DNA of 7,306 nucleotides from an uncultured Oscillospiraceae bacterium (GCA_910578575.1 CAJTQP010000084.1:1-7306); one strand, 5' to 3'. Shown: positions 1 to 6,637, numbered from the stretch's first letter. Made by a program: numbers and translations. Notes: generated by a model not told the origin, from the letters alone.

Positions 1-407
1 CCATAGTATATGGCCCGTTTCAGGATGGGATAGCCGGGGTAATAGTCATTTTGGGCCTCTACGTTGATAATTAGGCCAATGACCGTCTCCGTGCCGGGGA
101 CCATGGCCCGGAAGCGGATATCGTACAGGACCGTCCCCTCCTGGAGGGATTTGTCCTCGGTGTCCAATCCGCTGATCACAGTCCCGCCCTCATCCGGCAG
201 CACCGGAACAGTGGACACCTGGGGCTGCCCCTCAATATACTGCTCCGCGATCTCTTTCACGTCGCAGTCCTTGTACTCCTCCAGACACGACTTCATGATC
301 CACGCCAAAATTGACTTCTCCGACAGCACCCGCTTACAGGCGGCGTCGTAGCGGGCGTTGGTGTCCGCTGCGTACAGCCCCTGGGCCATCGTGGTCTCCC
401 AGTCCAT
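1..407 (-). CDS. Rpn/PD-(D/E)XK nuclease, second tandem copy (C-terminus outside window)
   Basis: Start of a second copy of the nuclease gene found at 412-1392; it runs off the left edge, so only the first ~135 codons are visible. The ATG (405-407) follows the TAG of the upstream copy (412-414) by 4 nt, so the two copies are probably co-transcribed and translationally coupled. The visible part is about 96% identical in DNA to the other copy, with about 15 substitutions, mostly silent. The protein changes I can see are Thr to Met near residue 7 and Glu to Asp in the C-[DE]-V-K-E-I stretch. The first acidic residue of the nuclease core (Y-D-I-R-F) is inside the window and intact; the E-x-Q motif also lies inside, near the edge. 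This copy has no promoter of its own, and its upstream SD is weakened because the leader was replaced by the end of the preceding gene. The excess of silent changes suggests both copies have been kept functional (inference). Confidence 0.8.
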   Translation of the reverse strand, partial: MDWETTMAQGLYAADTNARYDAACKRVLSEKSILAWIMKSCLEEYKDCDVKEIAEQYIEGQPQVSTVPVLPDEGGTVISGLDTEDKSLQEGTVLYDIRFRAMVPGTETVIGLIINVEAQNDYYPGYPILKRAIYY

Positions 408-411
408 GGGC

Positions 412-1392
412 CTACCGCTTTCGTTCATGGTGTCCTTCCAACAAGTCAAGATACCTCTGCCGCTCTGCCTCCGGTACCTTCAGTGCCGCCATGGCTTGGT
501 CTGCGGAAAGGTCCATGGTTTCCATAAGGCTTTGGATGGAGGACAAAACCCCTTTTGTGATCCCCTTGGCCATCCCTTTCGCTACACCTTTGCGCATCAC
601 GCCTTCGCTCAGATTACACATAAACGACACCTCCTCCTTCAGTTTCTGCGTCATGGGAATGTCATACTCATCCGCCAAGATTTTCTTTTTGTCCGCCACA
701 CTGGTCTCGTTGGAGAACAACACATCCAGCATTTTCAAAATGCCATCGTAGTGTTCCCCCTCCGGCTTCCCCAAACAGATCATGACAACGGAGAGCAGGT
801 CGTAGTTTTCCATAGGCTCTGTGGCCTCACCCACCAGCTGTTCCTCCACCAAGCGATAGCGGTTGATGGTATTCTCCTTGCTTTTGGGCGGGTCCATACA
901 AATCCAGATGGAATAGACCTTCTTGATCTTCCCGTACTGGGAGCCGCTAAACTCCCGGCCGTACTGGGAGGAAATCATCCGGCTACCATAGTATATGGCC
1001 CGTTTCAGGATGGGATAGCCGGGGTAATAGTCATTTTGGGCCTCTACGTTGATAATTAGGCCAATGACCGTCTCCGTGCCGGGGACCATGGCCCGGAAGC
1101 GGATGTCATACAGGACCGTCCCCTCCTGGAGGGATTTGTCCTCGGTGTCCAATCCGCTGATGACAGTACCGCCTTCATCCGGCAACACCGGAACAGTGGA
1201 TACTTGGGGCTGCCCTTCAATATACTGCTCCGCGATCTCTTTGACCTCGCAGTCCTTGTACTCCTCCAGACACGACTTCATGATCCACGCCAAAATCGAC
1301 TTCTCCGACAGCACCCGCTTACAGGCGGCGTCGTAGCGGGCGTTGGTGTCCGCTGCGTACAGCCCCTGGGCTGTTGTGGTCTCCCAGTCCAT
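412..1392 (-). CDS. Rpn-family PD-(D/E)XK nuclease ('nuclease family transposase')
   Basis: A 326-residue protein counted from the ATG at 1390-1392. A GTG three codons upstream (1399-1401) is in frame but lies inside the Shine-Dalgarno AGAGGTGAGG, which is well spaced for the ATG, so I prefer the ATG. Residues about 95-120 carry the nuclease core: Asp96 in Y-D-I-R-F, a beta hairpin, then I-I-N-V-E117-A-Q119, the E-x-Q form typical of PDDEXK_2/Rpn proteins. The C-terminal quarter has the characteristic K-G-x-x-K-G repeats (GVAKGMAKGITKG), then a short Leu-rich helix and a basic tail. Known Rpn proteins are DNA endonucleases that promote RecA-independent recombination; many are annotated as transposases although no transposition is established for most. 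No terminal inverted repeats flank the gene. It has its own promoter, so it is not simply the end of the parC operon. Family assignment is firm; the biological role is not. Confidence 0.88.
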   Translation of the reverse strand: MDWETTTAQGLYAADTNARYDAACKRVLSEKSILAWIMKSCLEEYKDCEVKEIAEQYIEGQPQVSTVPVLPDEGGTVISGLDTEDKSLQEGTVLYDIRFRAMVPGTETVIGLIINVEAQNDYYPGYPILKRAIYYGSRMISSQYGREFSGSQYGKIKKVYSIWICMDPPKSKENTINRYRLVEEQLVGEATEPMENYDLLSVVMICLGKPEGEHYDGILKMLDVLFSNETSVADKKKILADEYDIPMTQKLKEEVSFMCNLSEGVMRKGVAKGMAKGITKGVLSSIQSLMETMDLSADQAMAALKVPEAERQRYLDLLEGHHERKR

Positions 1393-1413
1393 GGGCCTCA
1401 CCTCTTTGGTTTC

Positions 1414-1442
1414 ATTGTACCGTAGACGGGAAACAGCGTCAA
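1414..1442 (-). promoter_or_regulatory. Sigma-A promoter of the nuclease gene
   Basis: On the minus strand there is TTGACG (1437-1442), a 17-nt spacer and TACAAT (1414-1419), which are 5/6 matches to both boxes. The likely transcription start is near 1407, only about 15 nt before the ATG, with the SD AGAGGTGAGG between them. It sits in the 75-bp gap after the parC stop. Confidence 0.75.
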
Positions 1443-1467
1443 GGGCTTTCTCATGGAAACCAACCCC

Positions 1468-3729
1468 TCACAGCTCCATAGCCAGCTGGGTATCCCCCTG
1501 GTCCTCGGCCTTCAACAGGGCCCCTGCCGCCGGGAGGCTCCGGGCCCGGTAGCGGGAGAGGTTCACGATATGGCTCGCCGCCAGGGGTTGCGCGTCCTGG
1601 ACGGTGTTGTTCTTTTTCAGGCTCATCACCTGGACCCCTTGGGTGCTGCGGGTGGTTTTCGGGGGGATCTGCCCCGCGGTGAAGAGCAGGCAGCGGCCCT
1701 CGGTGGAGGTGAGCACGAACACGTCCTCCTCCCCTCCCAGAGGCAGAATACCCACCAGGGGGCTCTTGTCGGAATAGGCCCCCGTGAGCTTTTTCCGCTT
1801 GGTGACAGTCTTATAGGCGCTCAGGGGCACGCGGGCCACCTTGCCGTTCTGGAAGCAGAACAGCAGCTCCCCGGCGTAGTCCTCCCCTGGCAGCAGGGCG
1901 TAGGCGATGGTCTCCCCCTCCTCCATCTCCAGCTTGGCGGGGAGGTAGTCCCCCAGGACGCTGGCCTTGCTGTCGTCGAAGCTGTAGAGCCAGGTCTTAT
2001 AGCACTGCTGGCGGTTGGTGAACAGCAGCAGCTCCGCGGCGTTGCCGGTCTCGAAGTGGTAGGCGGGCCCGTCCCCCTCCTTGTACCGCTGCTCTCCCGA
2101 CATACGCAAAGACTGGGGGGTGATTTTTTTCAAATATCCCTCCTGGGAGAGGAAGAGGTGGACGGGGTAGTCGGGCACCTGCTCCCCCTGGGGGGCGTCC
2201 TTGGGCAGGTCCTGGGCCTGGACGATCTCCGTGCGCCGGGGTTGGGCGTACTTGTCCCGGACCTCCTCCAGCTGCCGGATGATCTCCTTACGGATGCGTT
2301 TGGGCTTGGACAGCAGGTCCTGCAAATCTGCGATGTCCGCCGCCAACTGCTCCCGCTCGGCGGTACGCTTTAAGATATATTCCTTGTTGATGTTGCGCAG
2401 GCGGATGTCCGCCACATACTCCGCCTGGGGCTCGTCCAGGGAGAAGGCCTCCATCAGGTTGGGCACCACCTGGCTGTCCTGCTCGGTGTTGCGGATGATG
2501 GCGATGGCCCGGTCCATGTCCAGGAGAATGGCCTCCAGGGCGGTGAGCAGATGGAGCTTCTCCTCCTTCTGCTGCAAGGTGAAGCGGGCGCAGCGGGCTA
2601 CGCAATCCGCCCGCCAGTCGGTCCAGCGGTCCAACAGCTCCCCCACCCCGCAGACCTTGGGCATCCCGTCCAGCAGGACGTTGAAGTTGCAGGCGAAGGC
2701 GTCTTGCAGGGGGGTGGCCTTGAAGAGTTTTTGCATCAGGGCCTCCGGGTCGGTGCCCCGCTTCAGGTCGATGGCGATCTTCAGGCCGGAGAGGTCCGTC
2801 TCGTCCCGCATGTCGGAGACCTCTTTCAGCTTCCCCGCCTTCATCAGCTCCGCCGCTTTGTCCAGAATGGCCTCCACGGTGGTGGTGTAGGGGATCTCAA
2901 AAATCTCAATGAGATTTTCTTCCTTCACATAGCGCCACTTGGCCCGGACCTTGAAGGAGCCCCGGCCGGTGCGGTAGATGTCTGAGAGCTCCTTCCTGTC
3001 ATAAAGGAGCTGGCCGCCGGTGGGGAAGTCGGGGGCCTTCAAGGTATCCAGCAGCTCCGCCTCCGGGTCCCGGATACGCTGGATGGCCGCGTCGCAGACC
3101 TCCCCCAGGTTGAAGCCGCAGAGGTTGGAGGCCATGCCCACGGCGATGCCCATGTTGGCGGACACCAAGATATTGGGGAAGCTGGTGGGCAGCAGCACCG
3201 GCTCGGTGAGGGTGCCGTCGTAGTTGGGCACAAAGTCCACCACGTTTTTGTCGATATCCCGGAACAGCTCCTGGCAGACTCCGTCCAGCTTCACCTCTGT
3301 GTAACGGGAGGCGGCGTAGGCCATGTCCCTGGAATACACCTTACCAAAGTTGCCCTTTGAGTCCACCGGCGGGTGCAACAGGGCCCCGTAGCCCTTGGAC
3401 AGGCGCACCATGGTCTCATAGATGGCCCCGTCTCCGTGGGGGTTCAGTTTCATGGTGGCCCCCACCACGTTGGCGGATTTGGTGCGGTTGCCGGAGAGGA
3501 GTTTCATCTGGTACATGGTGTAGAGGAGTTTCCGGTGGGAGGGCTTGAAGCCGTCGATCTCTGGGATGGCGCGGGAGACGATGACGCTCATGGCGTAGGG
3601 CATGTAGTTGATTTCCAGGGTGTCGGTGATGGGTTGTTCCACCACCTGGCCGTGGAGGCCCATGACCCCTGTGGGTTCGGGGCGCTTGCGCTCCTTGGGT
3701 GTTTGTTTCTTGCGTGCGATTGAGAACAC
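1468..3729 (-). CDS. parC: Type IIA DNA topoisomerase, A subunit (topoisomerase IV-like)
   Basis: Breakage-rejoining subunit that works with the B subunit at 4618-6600 to pass one DNA duplex through another in an ATP-driven cycle. The 753 residues from the GTG at 3727-3729 show the GyrA/ParC winged-helix and tower core: Y-M-x-Y-A-M-S-V-I near 42-50, G-F-K-P-S-H-R-K-L-L-Y at 60-70, N-P-H-G-D-G-A-I-Y-E at 96-105, catalytic Tyr143 with Arg142 in A-A-S-R-Y-T-E, and a tower/coiled-coil segment about 450-500. The C-terminal beta-pinwheel (about 520-730) lacks the gyrase QRRGGKG box, which argues for a topoisomerase IV type rather than gyrase. The residue matching E. coli GyrA Ser83 is Gly101, and that matching Asp87 is Glu105. 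An in-frame TGA sits two codons upstream of the GTG. The SD GGGAG overlaps the GTG, so initiation at the ATC (3718-3720), giving 750 aa beginning [M]-A-R-K-K-Q, may be the true start. The parC/parE naming is by domain logic; annotation pipelines may call it gyrA-like. Confidence 0.92.
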   Translation of the reverse strand: MFSIARKKQTPKERKRPEPTGVMGLHGQVVEQPITDTLEINYMPYAMSVIVSRAIPEIDGFKPSHRKLLYTMYQMKLLSGNRTKSANVVGATMKLNPHGDGAIYETMVRLSKGYGALLHPPVDSKGNFGKVYSRDMAYAASRYTEVKLDGVCQELFRDIDKNVVDFVPNYDGTLTEPVLLPTSFPNILVSANMGIAVGMASNLCGFNLGEVCDAAIQRIRDPEAELLDTLKAPDFPTGGQLLYDRKELSDIYRTGRGSFKVRAKWRYVKEENLIEIFEIPYTTTVEAILDKAAELMKAGKLKEVSDMRDETDLSGLKIAIDLKRGTDPEALMQKLFKATPLQDAFACNFNVLLDGMPKVCGVGELLDRWTDWRADCVARCARFTLQQKEEKLHLLTALEAILLDMDRAIAIIRNTEQDSQVVPNLMEAFSLDEPQAEYVADIRLRNINKEYILKRTAEREQLAADIADLQDLLSKPKRIRKEIIRQLEEVRDKYAQPRRTEIVQAQDLPKDAPQGEQVPDYPVHLFLSQEGYLKKITPQSLRMSGEQRYKEGDGPAYHFETGNAAELLLFTNRQQCYKTWLYSFDDSKASVLGDYLPAKLEMEEGETIAYALLPGEDYAGELLFCFQNGKVARVPLSAYKTVTKRKKLTGAYSDKSPLVGILPLGGEEDVFVLTSTEGRCLLFTAGQIPPKTTRSTQGVQVMSLKKNNTVQDAQPLAASHIVNLSRYRARSLPAAGALLKAEDQGDTQLAMEL

Positions 3730-3747
3730 TCCCTTTCAGGATGGTGC

Positions 3748-3776
3748 AAATTAAAGTTTTCGTCCACCTTTTTCAA
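3748..3776 (-). promoter_or_regulatory. Possible parC promoter (weak)
   Basis: The minus strand has TTGAAA (3771-3776) followed either by TAATTT at 17 nt (3748-3753) or by TTTAAT at 15 nt (3750-3755). The region is locally AT-rich in an otherwise GC-rich gap, but the boxes are imperfect and the -35 lies inside a palindrome, so this is only a candidate. The 888-bp separation from parE makes an independent promoter for parC likely. Confidence 0.3.
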
Positions 3777-3974
3777 AAGGTGGCGGAGTCCAGAGGCAGA
3801 GCCTCTGGCAGAGTGCAGGGACAGCGTCCCTGCCGGGTCCGGGCAGCGCCCGGAACAGCCGATGTTCCGTAGGAACGAGGCCCCTTTGCTTGCGTATAAC
3901 GTCACAGTCACGTTACTTTCTTCCCCGCACAGTGCGGAAGCTGTTGTCCGCTTTTTTTCAGAAAAAAAGCGGAC
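3764..3974. repeat. Cluster of eight short perfect inverted repeats
   Basis: Successive perfect palindromes with 2- to 7-nt centres: 3764-3783 (CCACCTTTT arms), 3790-3808 (CCAGAGGC arms, AGA loop), 3815-3833 (GCAGGGAC arms, AGC loop), 3838-3854 (TCCGGGC arms, AGC loop), 3852-3868 overlapping 3864-3876, 3897-3915 (TAACGT arms), 3925-3937 (CCGCA arms) and 3946-3974 (13-bp arms, CAG loop). No reading frame through them looks like a protein. This resembles the mosaic REP-like palindrome clusters common between genes in gut Clostridia (family statement from memory, not searched). Confidence 0.85.
3934..3958 (+). terminator. Possible rho-independent terminator reading rightward
   Basis: On the plus strand GCGGA (3934-3938) and TCCGC (3947-3951) can form a 5-bp stem with an 8-nt loop, followed directly by seven T (3952-3958). 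It competes with the larger palindrome 3946-3974. No plus-strand gene precedes it, so it may only block stray transcription or be incidental. Confidence 0.25.
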
Positions 3975-4200
3975 GGAAAAAAACAACGGGGGCGAGCCTG
4001 GGGGGCTTTCCGTGCGGCATCGTACTCGCCCGAAATCCCCTGGTGCTTCCGTCCACCGGCGGTAGGCAGGCCGGGCCGGAGATACCGGCCAGGAAGTGGT
4101 TCCGTTGTGGCGGAATTGGGGGGTGGATGGGTTTGGATGCTTGGGTTTTTGAACTCGGATTGGTTCTACCCCATCTAGGAAGTAGGTGGGGAGAGGGGAA
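3975..4200. other. Non-coding spacer with scattered weak hairpins
   Basis: I find no convincing gene on either strand here. Open frames exist, but they have low-complexity Pro/Arg/Gly-rich translations and run into palindromes. Small inverted repeats are present: 4074-4090 (GGCCGG arms, 5-nt loop), 4100-4115 (TTCCG/CGGAA) and 4169-4191 (CCCCA/TGGGG). Nothing else stands out. Confidence 0.6.
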
Positions 4201-4275
4201 GTTGGGGCTTGCCACGGCTTTGCTTGGCACAGTTTGCTTTGGTATAGCTTGGCTTGTTTCGGTTTTGTCTGGATG
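4201..4275. repeat. Degenerate 15-bp tandem repeat, about five units
   Basis: Consecutive 15-mers align without gaps: GTTGGGGCTTGCCAC, GGCTTTGCTTGGCAC, AGTTTGCTTTGGTAT, AGCTTGGCTTGTTTC and GGTTTTGTCTGGATG. The shared core is roughly G-C-T-T-x-G-C-T-T-G-G, and many differences are transitions. Read on the minus strand in one frame it gives a Q-x-K-x-x pentapeptide pattern, but the surrounding frame does not look like a gene. Confidence 0.55.
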
Positions 4276-4304
4276 GACGATAGGTGGCAGGACCCCACCA
4301 AAAG

Positions 4305-4338
4305 GCTCCTTTTGAAAGGAGCTCCCGGCGAAGCCGGG
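4305..4338. repeat. Two-hairpin palindromic repeat unit
   Basis: An 8-bp-arm palindrome (GCTCCTTT/AAAGGAGC, 4305-4322) is followed at once by a second one (CCCGGC, GAA loop, GCCGGG, 4324-4338), flanked by CCAAAAG on the left and TGAGG on the right. From memory, units of this shape (a variable hairpin pair between CTTTTGG and CCTCA borders) are widespread between genes in Clostridia. A genome-wide search would confirm this. Confidence 0.6.
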
Positions 4339-4426
4339 TGAGGATTGCCTCCGGGCACACAAGGTTGTTTTTTCATCATGTCGTGAGGGGGGCACCCACG
4401 CCCCGACGTAACGTGGGCAGGAAACC

Positions 4427-4584
4427 CGCGGGACGCCGAGGGCGGCGTCCCCTACAAAGACACGCCCGTGTCCACACCGCCCATTGGTTCACAATGTACG
4501 TGGTGGGGCGTTTCCATGTGAACCCCACCCGGCATGGGGACATCCCAGGTTGGATGTAGGGGCCGCCGCCCTCGGCGGCCCGCG
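4427..4584. mobile_element. MITE-like element with hairpin-forming 30-bp inverted ends
   Basis: The left arm 4427-4456 and right arm 4555-4584 are inverted copies of each other over 30 bp, differing at two positions that pair with each other inside each arm. Each arm folds alone: GGGACGCC/GGCGTCCC around loop GAGGGC on the left, and GGGCCGCC/GGCGGCCC around loop GCCCTC on the right; the loops are complementary. The 98-bp interior carries no gene. The size and ends fit a non-autonomous palindromic element. I see no clear target-site duplication next to the ends, so the boundaries may be a few bases off. Confidence 0.6.
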
Positions 4585-4617
4585 ATTCTCCAACCACCCG
4601 GCCTTTTATGATATTCG

Positions 4618-6600
4618 TTAAGAGATATCCGCCAAATCCAAATACTTATACCCATTTTCGGCGATATGGTCCTTTCTGCCCTGGGCATTCTCTCCCAGGA
4701 GCAGGTCAAACATCTGGGCCGTCTGTTCCGCCTGGCTGGGCATCACCCGAATCAGCCGCCGGGTCTCTGGGTTCATGGTGGTCATCCACATCATCTCCGG
4801 GTCGTTCTCGCCCAGGCCCTTGGAGCGCTGGATGGTCACTTTTTTCTGCTGGATCTGCTCCAATATCTCCGCCTTTTCCTTCTCCGAATAGGCAAACCAG
4901 GTCTTGCCCCCGGCTCCAATCTCATACAGAGGGGATTCCGCGATGTACACATAGCCCTCTTGAATCAGGGTTGGGGTGAGCCGCCAGAGCATGGTCAAAA
5001 TCAGGGTGCGGATCTGGTAGCCGTCCACGTCGGCGTCGGTGCAGATCACGATCTTATTCCAGCGCAGGTTCTCCAAGTTGAACAGGGACAGGTCCTTGTT
5101 GTGCTTGTCCTTCACCTCCACCCCGCAGCCCATGACTTTCAACAGGTCGGTGATGATCTCGCTTTTGAAGATCTTTCCATAGTCCGCTTTTAGACAGTTC
5201 AAGATCTTCCCCCGGACGGGCATAATGCCCTGGAACTCCGCGTCCCGGCCCAGTTTCACCGAGCCTAGGGCAGAATCCCCCTCCACGATGTACAGCTCCC
5301 GGCGCTTCACGTCCTTGGTGCGGCAGTCCACGAACTTGTGGACTCGGTTGGCCAGGTCCACGGACCCCGCCAGGCTCTTGCTCTTGATGGTGAGGCGGGC
5401 TTTCTCCCCGGCCTCCCGGCTGCGCTTGCTCACTAGGATTTGCCGGGCGGCCTCCTCCATGGCCTGGGGGTTTTCCAGGAGGAAGATTTGCAGCTGCTCC
5501 TTGAGAAAGTCCGTCATACCCTCCTGGATGAAGCGGTTGTTCACCGCTTTTTTCGTCTGGTTCTCGTATGAGGTCTGGGTGGAGAAGTTATTGGAGACAA
5601 AAATTAAGGTCTCCTGGATATCCGGCCAGGTGACTTTGGCCTCGTTTTTGGTGTACTTGCCGTTTTGCTTCAGCCAGCCGTCGATGGCGGAGAGGAAGGC
5701 AGAGCGCATGGCCTTCTCCGGGGCGCCGCCGTGCTCCAGGAAGGAGGAGTTGTGATAATGCTCTATGGCGTGCTCCGCCCCGCAAAAGCAAAAAGCGCAG
5801 GAGAGCTTGACCTTGTATTCCGGCTTGTCCGGCCGGTCCCGGCCGCTGCGCTCGGCATTCCAGAACTGGATGGGGGTATGGGGGTTCTCGCCTGCCAGCT
5901 CTGCTACGTAGTCGGCGATGCCGTGTTCATACTGGAACAGGGTCTCGGCAAAGCCTTCCGGCCCCTGGCTGCGGAAGCGGAAGAGGATCCCGGCGTTTAC
6001 CACCGCCTGGCGGCGGAGCACGTCGGTGAAGTAGTCCTCTGGGATATCCGTCTGGGTGAAGACCTCCAGGTCCGGCAGCCAGGTGATGGAGGTACCCGTC
6101 TGCTTTTTTTTCGCGGGGCTCACCTGCATCTCTCCCACCAGGGCGCCGCGTTCAAAGTGGAGGTCATAGCGCTTGCCGTCCCGGTGGACGGTGACGTCCA
6201 TGAAGCGGGAGGCGTACTGGGTGGCGCAGGCCCCAAGGCCGTTGAGGCCTAAGGAGTACTCATAGTTCTCGCCGCTGAGGTTGTCGTACTTGCCTCCGGC
6301 GTAGAGTTCGCAAAAGACCAGCTCCCAGTTGAACTTCCCCATTTTCTCGTTCCAGTCCACGGGGCAGCCCCGGCCGAAGTCCTCCACTTGGATGCGGCCG
6401 TCCTGGTAGTGGGTGACGATGATCTCCTTGCCGAAGCCCTCGCGGGCCTCGTCGATGGCGTTGGATAAAATTTCAAAGACGGCATGTTCGCAGCCCTCCA
6501 GGCCGTCGGAGCCGAAGATCACGCCGGGACGCTTGCGCACCCGGTCGGCTCCCTCTAGCATGGAGATGGAATCATTGCCGTATTGCTTGCTTTCAGGCAT
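4618..6600 (-). CDS. parE: Type IIA DNA topoisomerase, ATPase B subunit (topoisomerase IV-like)
   Basis: ATPase/Toprim subunit partnering the A subunit at 1468-3729. The protein has 660 aa, a normal bacterial GyrB/ParE length with no insert. The GHKL ATPase is at about 10-230: Glu43/Asn47/Asp50 in E-I-L-S-N-A-I-D-E-A, Asp74 in V-E-D-F-G-R-G, and the ATP lid G-G-K-Y-D plus G-L-N-G-L-G (118-123), where most relatives have G-L-H-G-V-G. The transducer has F-S-T-Q-T-S at 339-344 and Q-T-K at 348-350. The Toprim domain has Glu440 in V-E-G-D-S-A, metal-binding D-A-D-V-D-G at 522-527 and K-G-L-G-E at 594-598, then the standard tail. The ATG at 6598-6600 follows AAGGAG by 11 nt. It has a recognisable promoter with a G-rich tract just upstream. 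The gene is followed by an 888-bp palindrome-filled gap instead of directly by its partner. Divergent ATP-lid residues suggest a ParE paralogue rather than the housekeeping GyrB. Confidence 0.93.
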   Translation of the reverse strand: MPESKQYGNDSISMLEGADRVRKRPGVIFGSDGLEGCEHAVFEILSNAIDEAREGFGKEIIVTHYQDGRIQVEDFGRGCPVDWNEKMGKFNWELVFCELYAGGKYDNLSGENYEYSLGLNGLGACATQYASRFMDVTVHRDGKRYDLHFERGALVGEMQVSPAKKKQTGTSITWLPDLEVFTQTDIPEDYFTDVLRRQAVVNAGILFRFRSQGPEGFAETLFQYEHGIADYVAELAGENPHTPIQFWNAERSGRDRPDKPEYKVKLSCAFCFCGAEHAIEHYHNSSFLEHGGAPEKAMRSAFLSAIDGWLKQNGKYTKNEAKVTWPDIQETLIFVSNNFSTQTSYENQTKKAVNNRFIQEGMTDFLKEQLQIFLLENPQAMEEAARQILVSKRSREAGEKARLTIKSKSLAGSVDLANRVHKFVDCRTKDVKRRELYIVEGDSALGSVKLGRDAEFQGIMPVRGKILNCLKADYGKIFKSEIITDLLKVMGCGVEVKDKHNKDLSLFNLENLRWNKIVICTDADVDGYQIRTLILTMLWRLTPTLIQEGYVYIAESPLYEIGAGGKTWFAYSEKEKAEILEQIQQKKVTIQRSKGLGENDPEMMWMTTMNPETRRLIRVMPSQAEQTAQMFDLLLGENAQGRKDHIAENGYKYLDLADIS

Positions 6601-6637
6601 GTGGTGTGGTTCTCCTTGGTTGGATTCGTTGTCTTTT

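Larger units (their letters stand above)
1..1398. repeat. Tandem duplication of the nuclease gene, 985-bp period
   Basis: Positions 1-413 match 986-1398 at a constant offset of 985 with about 15 mismatches and no indels. The period equals one gene (326 codons plus stop, 981 bp) plus 4 bp. The join lies where the 3' end of the gene (AAGCGGTAGG on the minus strand) meets the sequence preceding the ATG; the native leader reads AAGAGGTGAGG, so the two edges are similar and could have served as short homology for the duplication. More copies may follow beyond the left edge. Confidence 0.92.

Noticed and set aside
358..1059. Plus-strand 233-codon open frame opposite the nuclease gene
   Set aside because: Antisense to a recognised PD-(D/E)XK gene; the translation shows no family features and is partly repeated only because the DNA is duplicated.
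1..1392. Insertion sequence carrying the nuclease genes
   Set aside because: Although such proteins are often labelled transposases, I see no terminal inverted repeats or target duplications, and the repeat period is gene-sized, fitting tandem duplication instead.
1453..2373. Plus-strand 306-codon open frame opposite parC
   Set aside because: It lies wholly antisense to well-supported parC codons and has low-complexity Gly/Leu/Gln-rich content, a typical mirror frame.
3946..3974. 13-bp perfect hairpin with T7/A7 as a bidirectional terminator
   Set aside because: The T tract is inside the stem next to the loop, not after it (GTCCGC-T7-CAG-A7-GCGGAC), the reverse of a bidirectional terminator. 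Only a weaker alternative pairing could terminate plus-strand transcripts.
3588..4379. Minus-strand 263-codon open frame across the parE-parC gap
   Set aside because: It runs through the palindrome cluster, overlaps the parC start out of frame, has a Pro/Ser/Arg-rich translation without domains and no convincing ribosome site. It is a chance frame in GC-rich DNA.
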